64,000 nt of DNA from Adiantum capillus-veneris (taxonomy: Eukaryota; Streptophyta; Polypodiopsida; Polypodiales; Pteridaceae). The stretch spans positions 76,794,669-76,858,668 of the forward strand of contig CM043958.1 in the NCBI GenBank assembly GCA_014529385.2, given 5' to 3'. Numbering within the stretch: the first letter of the stretch is position 1; each line of letters opens with the position of its first letter. The position numbers were made by a program, and so were the translations under genes. The notes beneath the pieces were generated by a model. That model was not told the DNA's origin. It saw only the letters and a list, made by a program, of their open reading frames with translations, and did not search any database. Below, one piece after another: positions 55,845 through 64,000 of the stretch.

Positions 55845-55989
55845 GTATGTTTGTGTTTTGTTACTTTTTTGCCATCTTGTAGGAAACATCTTAGTGTTTG
55901 GTTGAGTTTCTCTAGCTTTGGAGATAAAGCAATGATGGCTTTAAGGGTGATCTTTTAAGTCATTGTTAGATTTTTTTAATGTTAAAACT
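54736..55989. other. Gene-free AT-rich stretch with microsatellites
   Basis: (CT)n at about 55402-55425 and (GA)n at 55794-55841. No gene recognised. Confidence 0.4.
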
Positions 55990-56204
55990 TAAATTTTAAC
56001 AAAACAAAGGTTAATAATTGATGGATACGGATGCGGAGTGCAAGAGAGGGGAAGGAGAGAAGGGGAAGGGGATGAGAGGAGACACAGTCCTGTTTTGATG
56101 GAGCTTGTGAGAAGAAGTTCTCACTCTCCTTATTGCTCATTATAACCAAAGAATGAAATGGAGTAAGTGGGCGGGCGCCGGGCTATGGGGCCTGAAACCC
56201 AACA
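55990..56204 (-). repeat. Probable 3' LTR of the copia element at 56297 (right edge only)
   Basis: On the minus strand TGTTGGGTTTCAGGCC begins at 56204 just after AAGTGGAAAAT, a short purine tract, 90 bases after the pol stop. The distal end was not located. Confidence 0.45.
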
Positions 56205-56296
56205 ATTTTCCACTTGAAGGCCAACATGGTCCAAGTGGCCAAAGAATGTAGGGGCTATTATGTACAACTGTATAAATGTGAAGCATGATTGTAGCT

Positions 56297-57163
56297 TCAC
56301 CCTATGCCCATCATCTCTATGCAATGTGTGAACCGCTCTGAGGTTAAGCTCTTTGTTAGAGCATCCGCCGCTGGGTTTTCATTCATGTGAACTTTGACTA
56401 ACTCAATGTGTTTGCTAGCCAAAATATCCCCTACCACATGATACTTGACCTCTATGTGTTTCAACTTGGAGTGAAACAGGGGGTTCTTTGCTAACACAAT
56501 CACACTCTGACTGTCACAATGTAGCATTGGAGTCTGGTGTATACCAAGGTCTCCCACTAGACAAGATAACCACACAGCTTCCTTACTAGAATTAGAAACT
56601 GCAACATACTCTTCCTTAGTGGTGGAAGACAAAGTGAAATTCTGGATACATGATCTCCAAGAAACTGTCGCTCCAACAAAGAAGAAAACATAGCCTAATG
56701 TGAATCGCCTAGTGTCCACACAACCCACATAATCCGAATCAGTATATCCAAGTATAGATGTATCACTGTTCCCAAAGAGTACGCACTTGTTAGCTGATCC
56801 CTTGATGTGTCTCAAGATGTACCTCACTACTTCCCAATGCTTTTTGCCTAGATTTTCCATAAACTTGTTGACCACTCCCATTGCATATGCAATGTCTGGC
56901 CGTGTGCTAACCATGGTGAACATGAGACTGCCAACTGTCGAAGAATACGACACCTTTGTCATCTCTGCCTTTTCAGCATCCGATTTGGGACAATCATGCT
57001 TGCTAAGTTTTTCGTATGCTACCATTGGGGTACTCAATGCTTTCCTTCCTTGCATATTAAAACGGTGCAAGACCTTGTGAATATACTCTTCTTGCGAAAG
57101 TTCAAGTATACCATGTTTGCGATCTCTCTTGATACGCATACCAAGAAAGCAACCTTGTACCAT
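56297..57163 (-). pseudogene. Ty1/copia RT C-terminus and RNase H, 5'-truncated
   Basis: 288 open codons on the minus strand. It begins within the RT (FLGMRIKRDRKHGILELSQ), then YIHKVLHRFNM, STRPDIAYAMGVVNKFM, RYILRHIKGS, YTDSDYVGCVDTRR, LSSTTKEEYVAVS, EAVWLSCLVGDLG, HCDSQSVIVLAKNP, LKHIEVKYHVV and NPAADALTK. RNase H looks complete through to the end of pol. The catalytic YVDD block and everything upstream are missing, so the element is dead. Confidence 0.9.
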
Positions 57164-57541
57164 TGCACAAACCTTGTCGAGGATCTAAGTTGCAAAGAAG
57201 CATAATTGGGGCATTCTCTTTCAATTGCAAAGAGTGTGGTGGAAAACCTCACTATGAAAATCTCCAAGTGTTTATCGCGCTATTTTACCACATTTTCTAG
57301 AGAGAAGGTGCAAACTCAGGTAGAAAAAGAAGAGAGAAGAGGACGGGGGTTTTTTTTTATTATTATTATTGCCTTGACAGTTTCCACGTTTATTACGCCA
57401 TTATTACCACGTTTATTTTTTGCTACAAAATTTAGCGCCCAGACTTTCAAATTCTGGCTTAAACATTCCCCCCCCTTCAAATTTTGGTGTTTCCTTCCTC
57501 TTTATAAAAATTAAAGAATATAGTATAAAATTTTCAATTTT

Positions 57542-57545
<4 letters not shown>

Positions 57546-57589
<44 letters not shown>
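57546..57589 (+). repeat. (GA)n microsatellite followed by poly-G
   Basis: About 44 bases of GA, then G-rich runs to 57608. Confidence 0.95.
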
Positions 57590-57591
<2 letters not shown>

Positions 57592-57669
57592 GGGGGGGAG
57601 AAGGGGGGGTAATAAGATTACACTTGGTTACAACTAAAATAATCACGGTCAATTGATTAACATAATTGA

Positions 57670-58872
57670 GCATGTTCCCAAATCTAGAGAGAGGAAGAGG
57701 GGGGAGAGCGAGATGAATGGATTACACAACCAGAAAACTTCATAACTGCATGAATCATCTTCCAAAAGATCTCTACATGAGGCATCATCCAATTCTAAGC
57801 CCATGGCTCCTAAATCAATAAAGAGAGAAACGGAATTGTCATTTGTGGATGCATTGGCTTCATCATCTTCGAGTTCGTCATCCTCCATCTCATCATCTTC
57901 ATCATCATGACAATCATCCTCGCTAAGACTGGCTGCCGCCGGACTTGATTCATCGACCTCCCTCTCCTTTGTTCCACCTCATCCAAAGTCGGAGGTGGAA
58001 GAGAGTCAAAGATGGTCTCCACTTCATTAGTGGAAAAAATGGTTCTCCCCCGAGGTGTTACGGGAATTACGAACCAAAATTTTGGTTGGTGGATTGCTGG
58101 GATATAGATGACCTATAAAAGAGAAGCTCAAAGTGAGTAACATTGGTATAATTAATGCTATAAGCAAATAAGAATAAAAAGGTACATGTCACTCACCTGC
58201 TCACAATTGCGCGGTAAAACTAAATTGAAATACTTTCTTGTATGATTCACACTAGAGTCCACCATGTAGAGGCCATTCTCATGTCGTCTAGACACATTTT
58301 CAAATCACTTGCACTCGAAGATGAAGGTATGAAAGGTTCTAAACTTAAACTTTAGTATCCTTTCAATAGTTCCACAGTACCTAGCTTCATCATTGTCTGT
58401 GTCAAAGTTGCCCATGATGGCACAATCCATGGTGGTCTACCCTCGTCAATGTGGCACGTACGAAAGTAACGACCCTTTGACCACATAGAGTTAAAGGGAA
58501 GGCACTACAAAATAGAAAAATATATTTTATCAAATACATATTAAAGATAATTTCAAGAAAAAAATTTACAATATGGTTTAGGTTTGAGTACTCTACCTTT
58601 GGTACGCAGCCTCGTGCATACTCCCATTCTTTGCTGGTGATATCTTCTCCGCGTGCTTTTGCCTCGGTCATTCTCTCATGAATCCACTCTGCACTAATGA
58701 GATCTGGGAAACGTGCAAGGTGTCTAAGCACTGGGGGTGCCCTCCTTCCTCCATGCGCTTGTGTCCATGCTTCTCTCTCTTGCAAACGCCTTGCCTTTGC
58801 CATTGTCCACAAGTCCACCCACTTGGTCATAATCTTTGTATTAAGGATACAAAAGTTATTGACCACTCAGGA
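57670..58872 (-). pseudogene. CACTA element, downstream transposase-associated region (DUF4216-like)
   Basis: Minus strand, exon blocks with GT-AG introns. Block 58866-58597 (TKWVDLWTMAKARR, HLARFPDLISAEWIHERM, GEDITSKEWEYARGCVPK) ends at GTAGAG. Block 58504-58197 starts after TTTTGTAG and has YFRTCHIDEGR and, after a frameshift, RYCGTIERILKFKFRTFHTF and HTRKYFNLVLPRNCEQ, ending at GTGAGT. Block 58112 onward starts after TTATAG (VIYIPAIHQPKFWFVIPV) and ends in an acidic tail. Content resembles the DUF4216-type region beyond TNP2 in plant CACTA elements. Frameshifts and stops make it a pseudogene. Confidence 0.7.
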
Positions 58873-61534
58873 TAGATTCATATCCATGTCAAGTAGTTTC
58901 CCCTTTCCACTTGGCAAGTGTGAAGTCATCCTTGCAACTTTCTCATCTAACCACATCCGAGGCATTGAAGGATCAAGTTGTGCCAAATACTATGATATGT
59001 AAACAAATGCCTCTTGAACGATCCACCCTTCAGCCATACATACCTCTGGTTGAGACCGTAGCCACACAAAATCTTTGAGAGTCTTTAAAAACCTCTCTAA
59101 GAAGACCATCCATCATGCGTGCACTACTCTACATATAGCGATCTCCTCCACCACGTGAACCAAGAGGTGAATTTGACTAAGAAGGACCGATCAAGAAAAT
59201 GCATCTTCAATGGCACACACGGTTTCTGTTGCAAGTGTTTGAGCACCAGGGATAGCATCTATTTTGATTTCCTTGGAGCTCACAGATCTGCAAGTAAACA
59301 CACAAGGATACACTAAGTGCTAGTTGAAATTATTGTGTACATAAAAAAGGTGTAGTTGAGTGGAGTCTTGTGGTGTACCTTACTAGCTCTCCTAGTTTGA
59401 AAATAGCGTCCTTGACTTTCTTGTCCCGACATATACACATACTCATTGGCAGAATGAACTACAATCTAAATCAGGGGAAGGGAAAGTGAGTGAAATTCAT
59501 ACGCACAAACTATAGATAGAATAGGGAATATGAAGATTACCTGAAGCATCTTGTGCCAATCATGGGACTTCAACCCATACAATTGAATGCTTCCACCCTT
59601 CTTGCTTTTGTGAAAGCTCCCTTTAGCGACCTCATGTATTCTGTTGGTGTGCGAATAGAGGCAATGGTACCCTTCACCTTGTCTAATTCTTCTTTGACTA
59701 GCATCCATGGTGCTTTAGGAAGCACAATCTTTCCATTTGGGGCACGACGTGGAGTAGCAGAGGCGGGGAGACATTTTAAAAGCCTCAAATCCTCCCTCGC
59801 ACCCAAAGAGTCCTTCTTGCCAATAATGTGGTCCCACAGTGTTTGGGCTACATTCTTGAATATGTGCATGGGATCCAAGAGGTGTTATATTTTTAAGTCC
59901 TTCCAATATGGAAGCCTTAAAAATATGGAATACCTTGACATACCTATTGGTGGAGGACACGGAGCCGGATTGTTGTTGTGGTGTTCTTCCCAAATGGTTG
60001 CCCAATCTGCCATCGTGAGCTTTAGAGGGGTCTTCCCATTGTTGGAGCCTTGTGCTTGTTATGTCCTTGGGGTAAGAAACAATGGTTGTTTGGATAGATT
60101 ACCTTGCGCAAGGAATCGGGCCTCTCCGTCACCAACGATGGCCCACAAGTAGGACATGCATTGTGCCCCGATGTGGACAACCTTGTATACATATCATATC
60201 ATTAGGGAGAGGGGGAAAGATAGAGAAGGAAATAGAGGAAAGGGGGTTACCAAAAATCTCTCCAAGCCTAAGATAATCGTGCATAGTCCACATAAGGATT
60301 CCCCTCACAATGGCCTCTCTCCCCCCCTTTGCAAGTGAGACATCGACAAAAGGAATGCCTCTCTATAACTCCTCCAACTCCTCGATGAGGGGCTCGAGGT
60401 AGACGTCAATATTTGGTACTTTTTACTTCCCTGGCACAAGCAAGAAAAGAAGTATATTTCCCTTCTTGGTTGTCTCCCATAGTGGAATATTGTAGTTGAC
60501 GATCACCACAGGCCAAGTGCTCCGTGAAGTAGACTTAGTGTCGAAGGGGTTGACATCGTCACTTGCTAACCCAAGCCTCAAGTGTCGAGGCTCCAACCCA
60601 AACTCTGGTCATTGAGTTTCGATGTGCCTCCATGCAAGTGAATCGACAGGGACACGCATCGTTCCATCATTTGAGCAGTGGTTGGCGTGCCACGCGAGAA
60701 GCTCCACGGTAGACCTCCTTTTAAACATGTTTTGGATGCAAGGAATTAATGGAAAATGACTCCATACCTTGCGGGGTAGATGCGTCCCACTCACTCCGGT
60801 CTTGTATCGTGCCTCCCCGCACACGAGACATGAGGTAGCATGTGCGTCCTCATTGCGGTATAGCATGCAATTGTTGACGCACGCATGGATGCACTCATAC
60901 TCCATTCCAAGTGCATTGACATACGATCTAGCTCGTCGATGATCTGGAGGCATGTGATGATCTTCTGGCAACATTTTGCCCATCAAACTACAACAAACAA
61001 GCGTACTAGTATAATTGCTAGAAGACGGCACCATAAAGCGAGTGGAGAGTATATAAAAGCCACTTTCCATACTTACAGAAATAGTGCATCGACACTTGCA
61101 TTACTCCAACCAAATTTTTCTTGCAAGTTGAGGACTTCCAACGATACTCGGAGCATCGAGTATCGTGCACCGTCATAAAGAGGTGTTCGGGCACTCGCCA
61201 TCAATCTATCCTCCGTTTTGGCAGCCCGTTTAGTGCAGGGCTGACAATCCTTCTCGCACATGTCACGCTCATGAGCCAGTAACTCATCACACATGTCGAA
61301 CATATGCTCATCCTCTGCCTCAAAGTGCGAAGGAGACGCCATAGGAGCTGTCAAAGTAGAGCCAATGGGAGGATCACCATGCACTGCACCCAAATTGCCC
61401 ATTCGCTCTTGCCTCTGCCATTCGGCCTTGCGCGCCGGTGCACCACTACCGAACACGGACCAATGGGGCACCTCCTCAAGCGACGGGTGAGTCATGCTCT
61501 CATCTCTCCGAGCGCTTTTTTTTAAAGATTCCAA
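58873..61534 (-). pseudogene. CACTA (En/Spm) TNP2-type transposase
   Basis: Minus strand. Exon 1 (61534-61077) ends in LNLQEKFGWSNASVDALF at a GTAAGT donor. Exon 2 (from 60987, after TTGTAG) has MLPEDHHMPPDH, YECIHACVNNCMLYRNED, CLVCGEARYK, then TGA at 60609-60611 breaks the TNP2 core, which continues with PEFGLEPRHLRLGLASDD, STSRSTWPVVIVNYNIPLW, GILMWTMHDY, LSTSGHNACPTCG, LPYWKDLK, LDPMHIFKNVAQTLWDHI and GLKSHDWHKMLQ (about 59540). Blocks near 59440 and 59065-58875 (PEVCMAEGWIVQEAFVYIS) continue it. TNP2 binds and cuts CACTA ends. Several stops show it is inactive; no matching terminal repeats were found. Confidence 0.85.
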
Positions 61535-62247
61535 AGCCCTTCGTTCTCAACGTGCTCCAAGGCAATGCACCTCAAGCGAGGGATTTCCCGTTTGCACTTG
61601 GAGCAAGGACAAGGGAGTTTTTCCTTGAGCCAACGATCGCGCTCAAGGTCTCCAGGGGGGCCACGATCATCCTAGTCGATGTCCTGCACACGTGAAATGT
61701 TGTTTATTTATTCATGTGTCCTAAAAAATAAATAATTAGAAAAACCCTAAATTCCATTAAAAAAATTACATGAAGTTAAGTTCAAAGAGGAAAAATGACA
61801 ATGAGAGCTAAATTTATTTTTAACTAAAAGAGAACTTGAAAAATAAAATTAATAAATATTTAAAAGTACTAAAAAATAAAGTATCCATAAAAAATTAAAA
61901 ACCTTCATTAAAAAAACTCAAAGGGCTAAAAAATGGAACAATGGATAGCTAAGGGTAGAGGGGGTGGTTTGTACCTCCCCCCCCCCCCCCCCCCCCCCCC
62001 CCCTCTGCAACCTCGGATTCGCATGTATCTGTTTGAAATGACCAGTCGTGCCGTAATAGGAGCGGTAATAGGCACGGTAATGCCTCCTTTCCAAGCTCTC
62101 CCCCCCCCCCCCCCCCCCCCCTTCTCTCCCTACTCCATCTCAAGCACAACATCAACACATACACACACACACGTTCGGGTCAAGGAGGAGTTTGTCGAAG
62201 GGGGTTTTTCACGTTCTTCATTGGAAGCTCAACCTAGCCGACAACCG
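61535..62247. other. Gene-free stretch with long poly-C tracts
   Basis: Poly-C at about 61978-62003 and 62101-62120, and an AT-rich part at 61690-61930. It probably holds the 5' region of the CACTA element. No gene seen. Confidence 0.4.
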
Positions 62248-62260
62248 CACTACAAGAAAA
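62248..62260 (+). other. CACTA-type terminal motif
   Basis: CACTACAAGAAAA is the classic end sequence of plant CACTA transposons, here oriented as a left end facing right. No matching TTTTCTTGTAGTG end is present in the window, so it is an orphan end or chance. Confidence 0.45.
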
Positions 62261-62400
62261 GGTAAACAAAAAACAACGCTCCTCCCCCCTCTTTTCCTAT
62301 TGTTTTCTACTACTACTACTAACACACACACATGCATGCATAAAGCCAAAAAAAAAACCAAAAAAAGTAGAGATATTATGACATACCTCATTCATTTTCC

Positions 62401-62536
62401 AAATGGTTGCGCTGTTGAAATGTCTCTTCGTGCATGGTAGAGAAGAGACGCTTATTTGGAAATGGTTGCATTGTTGAAATGTCTCTTCGTACGTGGTAGA
62501 GAAGAGACGCTTATTTGGAAATGGTTGCGTTGCTCG
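62401..62536 (+). repeat. Tandem repeat, 59 bp x 2.3
   Basis: Units begin AAATGGTTGC at 62401, 62460 and 62519, each followed by GTTGAAATGTCTCTTCGT and a GAGAAGAGACGC segment. Confidence 0.95.
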
Positions 62537-62636
62537 TCTTGTTAGATTTTCAAATGTTAAAAATGTTAGGTTTGTTAGAGATAGTGAATGTTAGATAGAA
62601 ATATTAAGTTTGTTAGATAGAAATGTTGCATAGAAA

Positions 62637-62675
62637 TAGAGAGAGAGAAGGAGAAATAGAGAGAGAGAGATAGAT

Positions 62676-62706
<31 letters not shown>
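62637..62706 (+). repeat. Imperfect (GA)n microsatellite
   Basis: About 70 bases of GA with AT-containing interruptions. Confidence 0.9.
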
Positions 62707-62709
<3 letters not shown>

Positions 62710-64000
62710 ATGGAAATGAGCCGAGTACGAATAGTCGAGTGTGCATAGTTGTATGTACTCTAGTTTCTTTCGGAACTTGAATTGACAACACATTGTGCAA
62801 GAACCCTAACGGCCAATCGATGCAATGTAGGCGCCGAAGCACCATTCTTGAGCCGCCATGTCCATGCTGGTTGTTCTGATGCAAGGTTTTGCACAAAATT
62901 CGATTTGAAAAGGCCATCCTTTACCGTGTACTTTGTCAGGTCAGTGACTTCTTGGGCTTGATCATCTGGATTGCTGTAGAAATTACTTAACCACATCATA
63001 GAAGTCTTCAATCACCTCCTCATCTAAATCATCACAACCCATGTTCCAGTACTCTGGATCAAGCAGACAAGCAACACTATGTAGTGGGCTATGTGCACTA
63101 ACCCATCGAGCATATACATACTTATTTAAGATATCTCTTTTAACCTTATTAAAAGGTGCTCTCCAGGGCTTGATCAAACAATTTTTTGGCTCCGAAGGAG
63201 AGTTCAAGCTCTCCTGAAGATCATACCAGCCCATGTACACCTTCCCTATATTGGGTAACTTAAGATCAAACTGACGCAAAGATATCATCACAGGCCTCAT
63301 CACCAAGTATGTGTCCCCAACATAATACCAAAAGTGTCTATCATCAATAAGCACTTTCACAGATCGAACCTTTGTTTTTTCTCGTACTGGTTGCTCTGCT
63401 TCCCACTCATAGAAGCCTTCATACACAAATGTCTCCAAAACATCACTTTTATTTTGCAAAAGACTCTCCACTGAAGCTAGTGCAAAATCTGGTTTCATAT
63501 GGAAGCTTCAATATTGTGGGCATACGTTGCGGTACATGTCCAACATATGTTGTCTCTTCAAAATAAACTTCATTACCTTCCTTGCATTATCTATAATGAT
63601 TTTGAACCAATCGGTGTCCTTTTTCTTATACCAATCCTGCAACACAAGATTCAAGCTATGTGCATTGCAACCAAACATGTACAAGCTAGGAAAGCGCTCC
63701 TCCAAGAGATGACCCGCTGCTCTATAATTTTTGGCATTGTCCATTATCACATGTACTACATTTTGGACACCAACTTTATGAATTGTTTCTGTGATTATAT
63801 CGGCTATATAGCTCCCTGAATTTATCTCACCCGAGCTGTCAACCGATTTAATAAAGTACCCCTTCAAGTACTAAATATCATAACATTAATCATCGGTCTG
63901 CGGTGGACATTTGATTATCCATCACTGACTATAGTGCATCCTGTTTGATCAGCTAATTTCAAGATCAATCTATCAACTTCTTTTTGGGTGTCGCCGAAGC
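62707..64000 (-). pseudogene. hAT-type transposase (DUF659 and hAT dimerization domains), runs off the right edge
   Basis: Minus strand. Starting beyond the window, GCTIVSDG is followed by a stop where Trp is expected. DUF659 continues (GYFIKSVDSSGEI, VQNVVHVIMDNAKNYRAAG, CNAHSLNLVL). TGA at 63508-63510 interrupts. Then LLQNKSDVLETFVYEGF, DDRHFWYYVGDTYLVMRPV, KVYMGWYDLQESL and ARWVSAHSPLHSVACLLDP follow, to 62983. After a one-base frameshift the dimerization domain (PAWTWRLKNGASAPTLHRLA, SSSERN) ends at TAG 62760-62762 where Trp is usual. At least four lesions, so inactive. Order and domains match plant hAT transposases. Confidence 0.88.

Noticed and set aside
61933-62265. Proline-rich ORFs over poly-C tracts
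   Set aside because: Homopolymer translation.

Overview
This is plant nuclear DNA, read from its spliced plant genes (an actin-depolymerizing factor whose second and third exons are clear, and a PLAC8/cell-number-regulator gene), plant-type LTR retrotransposons of several lineages, and CACTA and hAT transposon remains. Low gene density, nested insertions and very frequent (CT)n/(GA)n, (CA)n and poly-C tracts point to a large, repeat-rich genome. A fern or another large-genome vascular plant would fit, but the sequence alone does not settle the species.

Layout. 1-17000 is a minus-strand gag-protease LTR element (B1), split by a young 12.3 kb plus-strand Ty3/gypsy element (A, 952-13205). A has 2.64 kb LTRs, a gag-pol ORF with a second archaeal-type RNase H (Tat-lineage hallmark), a separate DD35E integrase ORF and, before gag, two duplicated pairs of unrecognised reading frames. 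17041-18640 holds two copies of the B-family LTR in inverted orientation. 18960-26919 is a second copy of the gag-protease element (B2) with a tRNA-Asp-type primer site. It carries a solo LTR (21624-23213, 5-bp duplication TGGTC) of the family to which element D belongs. 27515-36387 is element D, a chromovirus with a 5-bp ATATA duplication, an initiator-Met-type primer site, a C-terminal chromodomain, near-identical LTRs and several stops and frameshifts.

36400-44380 is decayed repeat DNA: a copia remnant, a tRNA-derived SINE-like head, a 362-bp tandem repeat, and a small LTR element without coding capacity (E, 40470-43659). Next is the PLAC8 gene (44383-45075). From 48750 to 52980 lie five copies of a 280-bp hairpin MITE with CACAAGAAG ends. 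Two of them sit inside the introns of the ADF gene (minus strand, exons within 50608-53069). 56000-57163 is a Ty1/copia remnant (minus). 57670-61534 is a CACTA (En/Spm) TNP2-type transposase region, minus, with several intact GT-AG introns but in-frame stops. 62700-64000 is a hAT-type DUF659/dimerization transposase pseudogene running off the right edge.

Only PLAC8 and ADF look like functional host genes; nearly everything else is mobile DNA. The least familiar features are the duplicated accessory frames of element A, its abnormal insertion junction, and the palindromic MITE cluster that invaded the ADF gene.
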